61,599 nucleotides of DNA from assembly GCA_020161695.1 (NCBI GenBank), contig JAIUOO010000027.1:1-61599 (forward strand). Reading direction: 5' to 3'. This document shows positions 18,429 to 27,064 of the stretch, piece after piece (position 1 is the stretch's first letter; each line of letters begins with the position of its first letter). The notes under the pieces are model-generated. The model did no database searches and was not told the origin of the DNA. It was given only the letters and a program-made list of their open reading frames with translations. Both the position numbers and the translations under genes were made by a program. Source of the DNA: Pseudomonadota bacterium. Its GTDB lineage: Bacteria > Pseudomonadota > Alphaproteobacteria > Rhizobiales > Phreatobacteraceae.

Positions 18429-19802
18429 ATGACCGCTCACGCGAAACCCGCCCCCGCCCCGCCCCGCTACGACATCGACGCGCTCGTCGAGGCACTCGGC
18501 GACGTGCCCATGGTCACCGAGCCGGTCATCGTGCGCCGCCGCTCGCGCGACTTCTTCTGGTACTCGCCGATCCTTGCCGAGCAGCTGAAGACGGTTGCCG
18601 GCGACATCATCGTCCAGCCGCGCGACGAGGCAGACGTCGTCCGCACCGCCGCCGCCTGCGCGAAGCTGCGGATACCGCTGACTGTCAGGGCCGGCGGCAC
18701 CGGCAATTACGGACAGGCCATGCCGCTCGAAGGCGGCGTAATTCTCGACATGACGGCGCTGAACGCCGTGCTCTGGCAGAAGCCCGGCGTGGTCCGCGTC
18801 CAGGCCGGCATGAACCTGCTGGCGCTCGACGGCGAGACGCGTTCCAACGGCTTCGAACTGCGCATGCATCCCTCCACCAAGCGCACCGCGACGGTTGGCG
18901 GCTTCGTTGCCGGCGGCTCCGGCGGCATCGGCTCGGTCGCCTATGGCGGCTTGCGCGAGCCCGGCAACATCCTCGCGGCGCGGATCGTCACGGTCGAGGA
19001 AGAGCCGCGCATCCTCGAACTCAGGCAGGACGCCGCGCAGAAGGTGAACCGCGCCTACGGCACGACCGGCATCATCACCGAACTTGAAATGCCGCTCGCG
19101 CCCGCATGGCCCTGGGTCGATGTGATCGTCGCCTTCGACACGTTCCGCGACGCCTTCGAGGCCGGCCGCGCCGTGGCCCTCGCCGACGGCGTCGTCAAGA
19201 AGCTCGTCACGCCGATCGCCTGGCCGATCCCGTCCTATTTCGGCTCGCTCAAGGCCGCCTGCCCCGAAGGCAGGGCGGTCCTTGTCTGCATGATCGCCGA
19301 GCCGTTCCTCGACAGCTTCAAGGCCGTGCTCGGCGGGCGCGGCGCCGTCACCCACGAGGCGCCCTCGCAGGAGGGCCCGGGCCAGGTGCCGCTCTACGAA
19401 TTTTCGTGGAACCACACCACGCTGCAGTGGCTGAAGAGCGACCGCTCGATCACCTATCTCCAGCTCCTCTATCCGCACGACCGGCTGGAGGAGAGCGTGT
19501 TCCGGATGATGGAGCAGTTCGAGGGCGAGGTGCTGCCCCATCTCGAATTCATCCGCTTCGCCGGCCGCATCACCTGCTCGGCCCTGCCCATCGTGCGCTA
19601 CACGACGCCGGAGCGGCTCAACGAGATCATCCGCATCCACGAGGACCATGGCGTCATGGTCGCCAATCCGCATGTCGTGAGCCTCGAGGACGGCTCGCGC
19701 CACAAGCGCGCCGATGCCGACCAGCTCGGCTTCAAGGCCGATGTGGACCCGATGGGCCTGCTGAACCCCGGCAAGATGGCGAGCTACGTGGCGGTCCGAT
19801 GA
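18429..19802 (+). CDS. FAD-binding oxidoreductase (GlcD/VAO family), copy 1
   Basis: A 457-residue flavoprotein of the vanillyl-alcohol oxidase/glycolate oxidase class. The FAD-binding domain (about 55-235) has RAGGTGNYGQAMPLEGG and the HPSTKRTATVGGFVAGGSGG segment; the C-terminal cap ends with VDPMGLLNPGKM, typical of GlcD-like enzymes. It oxidises an unknown hydroxy acid or alcohol. It is a paralogue of the gene at 23346, sharing SRDFFW.SP, GGTGNYGQ and the WNHTTL segment. The stop overlaps the start of the flavodoxin-like reductase gene (ATGA), so the two are probably coupled. It is divergent from the chemoreceptor with about 200 bases between starts. Confidence 0.88.
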   Translation: MTAHAKPAPAPPRYDIDALVEALGDVPMVTEPVIVRRRSRDFFWYSPILAEQLKTVAGDIIVQPRDEADVVRTAAACAKLRIPLTVRAGGTGNYGQAMPLEGGVILDMTALNAVLWQKPGVVRVQAGMNLLALDGETRSNGFELRMHPSTKRTATVGGFVAGGSGGIGSVAYGGLREPGNILAARIVTVEEEPRILELRQDAAQKVNRAYGTTGIITELEMPLAPAWPWVDVIVAFDTFRDAFEAGRAVALADGVVKKLVTPIAWPIPSYFGSLKAACPEGRAVLVCMIAEPFLDSFKAVLGGRGAVTHEAPSQEGPGQVPLYEFSWNHTTLQWLKSDRSITYLQLLYPHDRLEESVFRMMEQFEGEVLPHLEFIRFAGRITCSALPIVRYTTPERLNEIIRIHEDHGVMVANPHVVSLEDGSRHKRADADQLGFKADVDPMGLLNPGKMASYVAVR

Positions 19803-20383
19803 AGGTCCTCTACGTCTATTGCCATCCGCTCGCGGACAGTTTCCACGCCGGCATCCGTGCCGAGGCGCTGGCGGCGCTCGAAGCCGCCGGGCATGAGGTG
19901 GATCTGCTCGACCTCTATGCCGAGGGCTTCGATCCCGTTCTGTCCGCGGAAGGCCGCCGCGATTACCACGACGAGGCCGTCAACCAGCGCGGCCTCGAAC
20001 CCTATATCGCGCGGCTGCGCGCGGCCGAAGGGCTCGTCGTGCAGTTCCCGACCTGGAGCTTCGGCCCGCCGGCCATGCTGAAGGGCTTCATCGACCGGAT
20101 GTTCATGCCAGGCGTCGGCTTCGACATTTCCGACCCGGCCAAGGTCAAGCCCCTGCTCACCCACATCCGCTCGGTCGCGGGCATCGTCACCTACGGGCGG
20201 CCCTGGTGGTATGCGCTCTGGATGGGCGATCCGCCCCGCAAGATCGTGATGCGCTATCTGTGGTGGTACACGGGCTGGAAGGCGCGGCGGCGCTATTACG
20301 CGCTCTATCACCTCAACATCGCGACCGCCGACCAGCGCGCCGGCTTCATCGAGAAGGTCAAGGCGGGCATGGCCCGCCTCTAG
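19799..20383 (+). CDS. NAD(P)H dehydrogenase (quinone), flavodoxin-like fold
   Basis: A 194-residue flavodoxin-like fold protein of the NAD(P)H quinone oxidoreductase/MdaB-KefF class. The N-terminal MKVLYVYCHPLADSFH is the flavin phosphate loop, and FPTWSFGPPAMLKGFIDRMF (about 82-101) is the second flavin contact typical of these enzymes. It would reduce quinones or related acceptors by two electrons. Because it overlaps the FAD-linked oxidase gene by 4 bases, it may process the oxidase product or recycle an electron acceptor. It ends 4 bases from the stop of the convergent ABC permease gene. Confidence 0.88.
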   Translation: MKVLYVYCHPLADSFHAGIRAEALAALEAAGHEVDLLDLYAEGFDPVLSAEGRRDYHDEAVNQRGLEPYIARLRAAEGLVVQFPTWSFGPPAMLKGFIDRMFMPGVGFDISDPAKVKPLLTHIRSVAGIVTYGRPWWYALWMGDPPRKIVMRYLWWYTGWKARRRYYALYHLNIATADQRAGFIEKVKAGMARL

Positions 20384-20387
20384 GCGC

Positions 20388-21272
20388 TCAGTTCTCGCGC
20401 TTCAGGGCGCTCTCGTGCCAGCGGCGCAGCAGCATGTGCGACAGCCAGCTGATCGCGAGGAAGATCGCGATACCCGACATCGAGATCATGATCAGCGCCG
20501 CGAACATGCGGGGAATCTTGAGCTGGTAGCCGGCTTCGAGAATGCGGTAGGCAAGCCCCGAGGCCGAGCCGCCGGAGCCCGCGACGAACTCGGCCACCAC
20601 CGCGCCGATCAGCGCGAGACCGCCGGATATCTTCAGGCCGCCGAGGAAATAGGGCAGCGCCGCCGGCAGGCGCAGGTAGCGCAGCGTCTGCCAGCGCGAA
20701 GCCCGGTAGAGCTGGAACAGGTTGATCAGGTTGTGATCGGCCGAGTTCAGCCCGAGGATCGTGTTCGACAGGATCGGGAAGAAGGCGACGATCCACGCGC
20801 AGATCAGCAGCGACAGGTTGATGTCGCCGACCCAGATGATGATCAGCGGCGCGATCGACACGACCGGCGTCACCTGAAGGATCACCGCATAGGGAAACAG
20901 CGACTTCTCCAGCCATTTCGACTGGGTGAACAGGATGGCGAGGCCGACGCCCAGCGAAACCGCCGCGATCAGAGCGGCGGCAGTGATCCGGAGGGTGATC
21001 CACAGCGAGGCGGACAGCGTGCCCCAGTCGTCGAACAGCGTCTTCGCGATCAGCAGCGGACCCGGCAGGATGAAGGGCGGGATGGCGCGCCACCAGACGA
21101 TGAATTCCCAGGCGCCCAGCGCCAGCACGCCGATGACCAGCGGCGCGATGATGCCGGGCCAGACCTCCGTCGATATGCCGAGGACCTTGCGCTCGACGCG
21201 AAAGACCGGGCGGGCCTCGGCGTCCGTGCCGTCATGAGGAACGGCGGGGGTCGGAAGGGTCATGTCGCTCAT
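20388..21272 (-). CDS. ABC transporter permease (NitT/TauT family)
   Basis: Inner-membrane permease of 294 residues, with about six membrane helices after a roughly 35-residue cytoplasmic N-terminus. It has the binding-protein-dependent transport signature (about residues 175-240: LFQLYRASRWQTLRYLRLPAA), which contacts the ATPase. The start at 21272 overlaps the ATPase stop (ATGA), fixing it and implying translational coupling. With the ATPase and the NMT1-like binding protein upstream it makes a complete importer. The family covers nitrate, taurine, aliphatic sulfonates, thiamine precursors and pyrimidines, so the substrate remains open. Confidence 0.92.
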   Translation of the reverse strand: MSDMTLPTPAVPHDGTDAEARPVFRVERKVLGISTEVWPGIIAPLVIGVLALGAWEFIVWWRAIPPFILPGPLLIAKTLFDDWGTLSASLWITLRITAAALIAAVSLGVGLAILFTQSKWLEKSLFPYAVILQVTPVVSIAPLIIIWVGDINLSLLICAWIVAFFPILSNTILGLNSADHNLINLFQLYRASRWQTLRYLRLPAALPYFLGGLKISGGLALIGAVVAEFVAGSGGSASGLAYRILEAGYQLKIPRMFAALIMISMSGIAIFLAISWLSHMLLRRWHESALKREN

Positions 21273-22069
21273 GAGGAAATCGCCTCCTTGAGCTTGGACG
21301 ATGCGATCCGGCACCAGTGGGCATAGTCCGCCGAGGTGCGGAACTCGTCGTCGCGTGGATAAGGCGCCTCGATCCGGAGGTCGGCCATGACCCGGCCAGG
21401 ACGCGCCGCCATGACCACGATGCGCTGCGAGAGATAGACGCTCTCGAACACGGAATGGGTGACGAAGACAGCCGAGAAGCGGTTGCGCTCCCACAGGCCC
21501 AGCAGGTCGTCGTTGAGCTTGTGCCGGGTGATCTCGTCGAGCGCCGCGAAGGGCTCGTCCATCAGCAGGATCTTCGGCTGGGTCACGAGCGCGCGCGCGA
21601 TCGACACGCGCATCTTCATGCCGCCCGACAATTCGCGCGGATAGCTCTTCTCGAAGCCCTTGAGGCCGACCAGCGCAAGCATGTCGGCGCCGCGCTCCTC
21701 GGCCTCCCGCCCGCCGACGCCCTTGAGCGTCAGCGGCAGGATGACGTTGCCGAGCGCGGTGGCCCAGGGCATCAGCGTCGGGTCCTGGAAGACGAAGCCG
21801 AGCTCGTGCTCGGCGCCCTTGCCCACCTCCTGCGGCCAGTCGATGGCGCCGACGCTGGGCTCGCCGAGGCCGGCGATCATCCGCAGCAGCGTGGACTTGC
21901 CGCAGCCCGAAGGCCCGAGCAGCGAGACGAACTCGCCAGCGGCCAGGTCCAGATTGACGTCGCGGACGGCGATCGTGCCGTTGGCGAACTGCTTGGAGAC
22001 GCCGCGAATCGAGACGAGAGGCCTGCCGCCCCCCGTCACGGGCCGGTCGATGGAAACGGCTGCTGTCAC
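21269..22069 (-). CDS. ABC transporter ATP-binding protein (NitT/TauT family)
   Basis: Cytoplasmic ATPase of 266 residues that powers the importer. Walker A is GPSGCGKST (about 52-60), the Q-loop is in FVFQDPTLMPW, the signature is LSGGMKMRVSIARAL, Walker B is ILLMDEPFAALDE, and the H-switch is FVTHSVFE. The start is GTG at 22069, one base after the stop of the binding-protein gene, with AAGG 7 bases upstream. The 3' end overlaps the permease start. The order binding protein, ATPase, permease is usual for this family. Confidence 0.93.
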   Translation of the reverse strand: MTAAVSIDRPVTGGGRPLVSIRGVSKQFANGTIAVRDVNLDLAAGEFVSLLGPSGCGKSTLLRMIAGLGEPSVGAIDWPQEVGKGAEHELGFVFQDPTLMPWATALGNVILPLTLKGVGGREAEERGADMLALVGLKGFEKSYPRELSGGMKMRVSIARALVTQPKILLMDEPFAALDEITRHKLNDDLLGLWERNRFSAVFVTHSVFESVYLSQRIVVMAARPGRVMADLRIEAPYPRDDEFRTSADYAHWCRIASSKLKEAISS

Positions 22070-22070
22070 G

Positions 22071-23093
22071 TCAGGCCTTGCCCACGCCCTTGTTCACGAA
22101 GCGCAGGTCGTAGGCCTTCTTGAAGTCCACGCCGGCCGGGAACACGCCCGCATCGCGCATCTGGTTGTAGAAGATCTCCCACCGCGCATCCGTCATCGCG
22201 CCGATGCCGAGCGTGGTGGCGTCGCCCGACAGCACGATGCCGTTCTCGGTCATCATCTTGACCGCGTAGTCGATCTTCTTCTGGTCCATGTCCGGATTGG
22301 CGCTCAGGATCAGCTTGTTGGCCTCGGCATTGCCGGGTCCGTTCTTCATGTATTCCGACCAGCCTTCGAGCGTGGCGGTGACGAAGCGCTGCACGACGTC
22401 CGTCCGCTCGTCGACCATCTTCTTCGAGATGTTGATGGTCGTGTTGTAGTTGGCGAAGCCCGCATCGGCGATGAGATGGACCAGCGGCCTGACCCCGCCC
22501 TGCTGCTCGATCGCATAGGGCTCGGACGACAGGAAGCCCTGCTGGCACAGATTCTTGTCGGCCAGGAACGGCGCCATGTTGAACGTGTAGGGGCGGACCT
22601 GCTCGTCGGTGAAGCCGAAGCGCGCCCGGAGATAGGGCCAGTAGGAGGTGCGGCCGCCGGCGGCCACCAGAATGGTCTTGCCCTTCAGCTGCGGGAACGA
22701 GTCGTTGCCGACGCCGGGATGGCAGATGATGACTTGCGGATCCTTCTGGAAGATCGAGCCGATGCAGAGGAACGGCAGGTTCTCCTGAACGTAGCGGACC
22801 GCCTCGAACGAGTTCGACATGACCATGTCGACGCGCCCGCCGAGCAGCAGCTGCGAGGGGTTCTGCTGCGGTCCGCCCATGCGGATGTCCGCGTCGATCC
22901 CGTACTTGCGGTAGATGCCGTGGGCGACGGCGTAATAGAAGCCGCCGTGCTCGGCCTGGGCCCGCCAGTTGGTCTGGTACGAGACCTTGTCGAGCCCCTG
23001 CGCGGAAACCTTGCCGGACTGGGTGAGGTAGGCTGCGGAGACACCGGCGCCGAGCGCCAGGGCCTTGCGACGGGACAGGGGGGTGCGAAGCAT
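22071..23093 (-). CDS. ABC transporter substrate-binding protein, NMT1/THI5-like
   Basis: Periplasmic binding protein of 340 residues. The N-terminus MLRTPLSRRKALALGAG has a twin-arginine-like SRRK motif and a hydrophobic stretch ending at VSAQG, suggesting Tat export. The mature part starts VSYQTNWRAQAEHGGFYYAVAHG, typical of NMT1/THI5-like proteins that bind pyrimidine-type or sulfonate ligands. Start chosen at 23093 because GGAGAG lies 6 bases upstream; a start at 23123 is possible. It is the first gene of the importer operon and is divergent from FAD-linked oxidase copy 2, with 252 bases between starts that carry candidate operator motifs. Confidence 0.9.
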   Translation of the reverse strand: MLRTPLSRRKALALGAGVSAAYLTQSGKVSAQGLDKVSYQTNWRAQAEHGGFYYAVAHGIYRKYGIDADIRMGGPQQNPSQLLLGGRVDMVMSNSFEAVRYVQENLPFLCIGSIFQKDPQVIICHPGVGNDSFPQLKGKTILVAAGGRTSYWPYLRARFGFTDEQVRPYTFNMAPFLADKNLCQQGFLSSEPYAIEQQGGVRPLVHLIADAGFANYNTTINISKKMVDERTDVVQRFVTATLEGWSEYMKNGPGNAEANKLILSANPDMDQKKIDYAVKMMTENGIVLSGDATTLGIGAMTDARWEIFYNQMRDAGVFPAGVDFKKAYDLRFVNKGVGKA

Positions 23094-23180
23094 GGCGAAC
23101 TCTCCAGAGGCTGGGTCCTTCACGAGGACCTTGAACGTTATCGCGAAGCGAAGAGCAACGGGCGTGCCGGGTTATCCTAC

Positions 23181-23225
23181 GATATTGACGGATATTGCGG
23201 GACAGGGTTGCACAAAATCTGTGCA
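23181..23225. promoter_or_regulatory. Candidate regulatory motifs in the importer/oxidase divergent promoter region
   Basis: Two motifs lie together. GATATTG occurs twice with an exact 10-base period (23181-23187 and 23191-23197), which would put two protein contacts on one face of the helix. Then TGCACAAAATCTGTGCA (23209-23225) is an inverted repeat with 6-base arms and a 5-base spacer. They are 88-132 bases upstream of the binding-protein start and 121-165 upstream of the oxidase start. Confidence 0.4.
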
Positions 23226-23345
23226 TGCCGCTACGGACCCTGCCACCTTCCGAGGCTAACGGCATGATGGCAGGCCATGCGGCACCGGGATGGCGGCAGC
23301 CGCCGAACTTTGGCATTCTCGCCCGACCCTGACACTGGATCCGCC

Positions 23346-24731
23346 ATGACCGCCATCGACCGGCTGCGCGCCGACCTTTCCGGCATCGCCCTCGCCGACG
23401 ACGCTCCGTCCGTCCGCATGGCGAGCCGCGACTTCTTCTGGTTCTCGCCGGTGCTCAAGCCCCAGCTGGAGGGCAAGCACGCGGACCTCGTGGCGACGCC
23501 CGCCGACAAGGCCGAGCTGCGCCGGATCGCGGCCGCATGCGCGCGCCACCGCGTGCCGCTGGTCATCCGCGGCGGCGGCACCGGCAATTACGGACAGGCT
23601 GTGCCGCTGGCCGGCGGGCTCGTCGTCGACATGCGCAAGCTGAACCGCATGGTCTTCGCCAGGCCCGGTGGCGCGCGCTTCGAATCCGGCGCCAACATGC
23701 TGGACATCGACAAGATGCTCGATCCGCACGGGCAGGAACTGCGCTTCCATCCCTCGACGCGGGCGCAGGCGACCATCGGCGGCTTCGTCGCCGGCGGTGC
23801 CGCGGGCGCGGGCTCCTGCACCTGGGGCCAGATCGACAATCTCGGCGCGGTCACCGCGCTCGAGGTCATGACGGTCGAGGAGGAGCCGCGCCTCATCGAG
23901 CTGCGCGGCCGCGAGATCCTGAAAGTGATGCATGCCTACGGCGTCAACGGCATCATCACCGAGGTCGAGGTGCCGACAGCGCCTGCCCACGACTGGGCCG
24001 AGCGCATCGTCACCTTCGACAGCCTCACCGCCGCAGCGCGCTTCGGCCAGGCCTTCATGGAATGCGACGGCCTCGCCAAGAAGCTCGTCTCGATCCACGA
24101 CCCGCGCATCGTGCCCTACCTGAAGCGTCTCGCGCCCTATCTGGAGGAGGCCAGAGCCTTCGCCATCCTGATGGTGTCCGAACCTCAGGCCGACACGCTG
24201 GACCTGCTGATCGCCGACCATGCCGGCAAGGTCACCTTCCGGCGCGGCGCGGCCGAGGCCAAGGCGGTGGCCTTCGGCACCCACAAGGAACGCGGCGGCC
24301 CCGGCCCGCTCTACGAATACACCTGGAACCACACGACGCTGCACGCCCTCAAGATGGACCCGTCCATCACCTATCTGCAGCTTCGCTTCCCCGCGCCCGA
24401 CAACCTGAAGCTGGTCGCATGGGCCGAGAAGGAGTTCCACGAGGACGTCTATTTCCACCTGGAGTTCCAGCGCCGCGAGGGCAAGGTCATCACCTCGTCG
24501 CTGCCGCTGGTGAAGTTCACCACGGCCGAGCGTCTCGACGAGATCATGCGCCGGGCGGCGGAAGGCGGCGTCCAGCCGTCGAGCCCGCACACCTATGTGC
24601 TGAACAATGTCGGCTGGAAGCGCATCGATGCGCCGCAGCCCGAGTTCAAGCGGCAGGCCGACCCCTATGGGCTGATGAACCCCGGCAAGCTGCTGGGCTG
24701 GGAGCAGGACGCGCAGCAGGCGGCGGAGTAG
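23346..24731 (+). CDS. FAD-binding oxidoreductase (GlcD/VAO family), copy 2
   Basis: A 461-residue paralogue of the oxidase at 18429. Shared hallmarks are ASRDFFWFSP, RGGGTGNYGQAVPLAGG, HPSTRAQATIGGFVAGGAAG, YEYTWNHTTL and a C-terminal DPYGLMNPGKLL. The FAD-binding domain covers about residues 45-225; the rest is the substrate-binding cap. It probably oxidises a hydroxy acid or alcohol. It is divergent from the NMT1-type importer, suggesting that the imported compound is its substrate or leads to it. The start at 23346 has only a weak GGA upstream but matches the paralogue's N-terminus. A palindromic repeat follows the stop. Confidence 0.87.
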   Translation: MTAIDRLRADLSGIALADDAPSVRMASRDFFWFSPVLKPQLEGKHADLVATPADKAELRRIAAACARHRVPLVIRGGGTGNYGQAVPLAGGLVVDMRKLNRMVFARPGGARFESGANMLDIDKMLDPHGQELRFHPSTRAQATIGGFVAGGAAGAGSCTWGQIDNLGAVTALEVMTVEEEPRLIELRGREILKVMHAYGVNGIITEVEVPTAPAHDWAERIVTFDSLTAAARFGQAFMECDGLAKKLVSIHDPRIVPYLKRLAPYLEEARAFAILMVSEPQADTLDLLIADHAGKVTFRRGAAEAKAVAFGTHKERGGPGPLYEYTWNHTTLHALKMDPSITYLQLRFPAPDNLKLVAWAEKEFHEDVYFHLEFQRREGKVITSSLPLVKFTTAERLDEIMRRAAEGGVQPSSPHTYVLNNVGWKRIDAPQPEFKRQADPYGLMNPGKLLGWEQDAQQAAE

Positions 24732-24762
24732 AGCGGAGCCTGCCCAATCGCCTGCCGCTGAC

Positions 24763-24792
24763 CGTCATGGCTGGGCTTGGCCCGGCATGACG
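24763..24792. repeat. REP-like palindromic element, copy 1 (between convergent genes)
   Basis: An imperfect inverted repeat with CGTCATG outer arms and a GGGC-TTG-GCCC core. It belongs to the same family as the copy at 30403 and lies between the convergent stops of the oxidase (24731) and the carbamoylase (24824), where it could act as a bidirectional terminator or mRNA-stabilising hairpin. Confidence 0.6.
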
Positions 24793-24823
24793 CGGCTGGC
24801 GTTGAGCCAATGAGCAGGCGGCA

Positions 24824-25753
24824 CTACGCGCCAGGCCTCACCGCTCCCTTCTGCTCAACGATCCGCCGATACTGCTCCGGCTGGCGGTGCATCTCGAAAT
24901 TGAACGTCGTCGCCTTGTAGCTCTTGGTCAGGTCGAGATCGCAGCGGGCGACGATGAGCTCGTCATCCTGCGTCAGGGCCTGCCCGATCACCTCGCCGGT
25001 CGGCGCGATGATCGACGAGCCGCCGATCATCTCGCAGCCCTCCTCGACGCCGCATTTGGCGACGCCCACGACCCAGGTGCCGTTCTGATACGCTCCCGCC
25101 TGCATGACCAGCTGGTTGTGGAACTCGCTGAGACGGTCGTGGTCGGGGGCCGGCGGATTGTGCCGGGGCGTGTTGTAGCCGAGCAGGATCATCTCCACCG
25201 ACTGCAGCCCCATCATGCGGTAGCTTTCAGGCCAGCGGCGATCGTTGCAGATCATCATGCCCATATTGCCGCCCAGGGTGTTCCAGACGCCCCACGAGAG
25301 GTCGCCGACCTCGAAATAGTGCTTCTCCAGGTGCTGGAAGGCGCGCCACGGCTCGTGGCCGGCATGACCGGGCAGATGGATCTTGCGGTACTTGCCGACG
25401 ATCCGGGCCGATTTGTCGACGATAACAGCGGTGTTGAACCGCCGCCCTTCCGGGGTCAGCTCCGCATAGCCGAGCGAGAAGCCGATGCCGAGCCGGGCCG
25501 CCTCGTTGAATAGCGGCGCGGTCTCGTTCGACGGCATCTCGCGCTCGAAGAAGGCGTCGACCTCGTCCCGGTCCTCCATCCACCAGCGCGGGAAGAAGGT
25601 CGTCAGCGTCAGTTCGGGGAAGACGACGAGGTCGCAGCGGTGCGAGGCAGCCTCGCGCATCAGCTCCACCATGCGGGCGACCACCTCGCGGCGCGAATTG
25701 GCGCGCTGGATCGGCCCCATCTGGGCGGCTCCGACCGTGACGATGCGGCTCAT
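24824..25753 (-). CDS. Nitrilase superfamily: N-carbamoyl-amino-acid amidohydrolase
   Basis: Carbon-nitrogen hydrolase of 309 residues, most like N-carbamoyl-D-amino-acid amidohydrolase, which releases CO2 and ammonia from N-carbamoyl amino acids (the last step of hydantoin cleavage). The Glu-Lys-Cys triad is visible at E47 (LVVFPELTL), K124 (KYRKIHLPGH) and C169 (GMMICNDRRWPES). The spacing matches the Agrobacterium enzyme (E47, K127, C172) as I recall it. Its start overlaps the stop of the diaminopropionate ammonia-lyase gene (ATGA at 25750-25753), so the two are translated together. Beta-ureidopropionase or another N-carbamoylase activity remains possible. Confidence 0.88.
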   Translation of the reverse strand: MSRIVTVGAAQMGPIQRANSRREVVARMVELMREAASHRCDLVVFPELTLTTFFPRWWMEDRDEVDAFFEREMPSNETAPLFNEAARLGIGFSLGYAELTPEGRRFNTAVIVDKSARIVGKYRKIHLPGHAGHEPWRAFQHLEKHYFEVGDLSWGVWNTLGGNMGMMICNDRRWPESYRMMGLQSVEMILLGYNTPRHNPPAPDHDRLSEFHNQLVMQAGAYQNGTWVVGVAKCGVEEGCEMIGGSSIIAPTGEVIGQALTQDDELIVARCDLDLTKSYKATTFNFEMHRQPEQYRRIVEQKGAVRPGA

Positions 25754-26901
25754 GCGGTGCTCCCTTCGACTTCCGATGCGTCCCGGCCGACAATCTCGCG
25801 ATAGATCTCCGGATCGGTCGCGCCCTCCGTGCCGATGCACAATACGCGCGAATGCGGGCCGAGCCCGAGAGCCGCGCGCACCCGCGCGTCGCCCGCGATG
25901 GCGCGAAAGCCGGCGAGCCCCGCGACGCCCGATTCGCCCGCGGCGATGCCGAGCGGCGCAAGGTCGCGCATGGCGTCCGCCGCCCGCTCGTCCGGAATGG
26001 TGACGAAGGCATCGGCACCCGGGGACAACAGCTTCCAGGCGAGTTCGGAGGGCTCTCCGCAGGCGAGGCCCGCCATGATCGTATCGAGATCGCCGCCGAC
26101 CGTCGTCCAGCGCCCGGCCAGCGCACTCTGGAACAGGCAATCGGCCTGGACCGGCTCGACCACGACCACGACCGGCCGCTGCGCCCCCTTAAGCTCCCAG
26201 TAGTAGGACAGCATGCCGGCGGCGAGGCCGCCGACGCCGCCCTGCACGAAGATGTGGGTCGGCGTCGCGCCCTGGCTTTCGGCCTCCAGCGCCAGTACGG
26301 CATAGCCCTGCATCACGTCGCGCGGAATCAGGTCGTAGCCCGGCCATGACGTGTCGGAAACGATGGTCCAGCCATTGGCGGCGGCAGCCTCGGCGGAGGC
26401 ACGCACGGCATCGTCGTAATTGCCGGGAACGCGCCGCACCTCGGCACCGAAGGCGGCGATGGCCTCCGCCCTGCCCTCGCTGACTGTCTCGTGGACATAG
26501 ATGATCGCGGTCACGCCAAGCCGCTTCGCGCCCCAGGCGACCGCCCGGCCGTGATTGCCGTCGGTGGCGCAGGTGACCGTGAGACCGGCGGCCGAGCCGC
26601 GCTGCTCGACCAGCCGCTGGACCGCATAGGCGCCGCCAAGCGCCTTGAAGCTCTTCAGCGAGAAGCGCCTGCCCTCGTGCTTGTAGAGAACCGCGCCGAC
26701 GCCGGTTGAGCGTGCCATCGCCTCCAGCGCGATCAGCGGCGTCGGCTGGTAGCCGTCCCATCGGCTGATCGCCCGATAGGCCGCCGCCCCGCCATCCAGC
26801 GACAGGATCTCCCGCTGCTCGGGCCCATAGGCAAGATCGCGGTCGAGCGCCGGATTGACGAGGAAGGTGGCACCGGTCGGCAGGCGGAGAGCATCGGACA
26901 T
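25750..26901 (-). CDS. Diaminopropionate ammonia-lyase (PLP-dependent)
   Basis: Fold-type II PLP enzyme of 383 residues that would convert 2,3-diaminopropionate (or a related beta-substituted amino acid) to pyruvate and ammonia. The PLP lysine is K86 in SLKSFKALGGAYAV. The phosphate-binding region is FVQGGVGGLAAG, and the substrate/cofactor segment CATDGNHGRAVAWGAK is characteristic of the family. Start placed at 26901 (MSDALRLPTG), which aligns with usual N-termini, though no strong ribosome site is visible. It is cotranscribed with the carbamoylase and divergent from the MlrC-like gene, 163 bases apart. Threonine dehydratase-like activity is the main alternative. Confidence 0.88.
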   Translation of the reverse strand: MSDALRLPTGATFLVNPALDRDLAYGPEQREILSLDGGAAAYRAISRWDGYQPTPLIALEAMARSTGVGAVLYKHEGRRFSLKSFKALGGAYAVQRLVEQRGSAAGLTVTCATDGNHGRAVAWGAKRLGVTAIIYVHETVSEGRAEAIAAFGAEVRRVPGNYDDAVRASAEAAAANGWTIVSDTSWPGYDLIPRDVMQGYAVLALEAESQGATPTHIFVQGGVGGLAAGMLSYYWELKGAQRPVVVVVEPVQADCLFQSALAGRWTTVGGDLDTIMAGLACGEPSELAWKLLSPGADAFVTIPDERAADAMRDLAPLGIAAGESGVAGLAGFRAIAGDARVRAALGLGPHSRVLCIGTEGATDPEIYREIVGRDASEVEGSTA

Positions 26902-27064
26902 GCCAATGACTATGCCGTTCGCCGGCCGTTGGACAAGGCATGGCGCCGATGCGGCACCGCCAGGCTTCCGCTTCGTCATGGACGGCATGCCGCCTGCCAC
27001 CTTGAGCCGGGGGCCGAGGCAGGGTCGAATGGCATCGGAGCGACACAGCATCGGAATCGATTTC

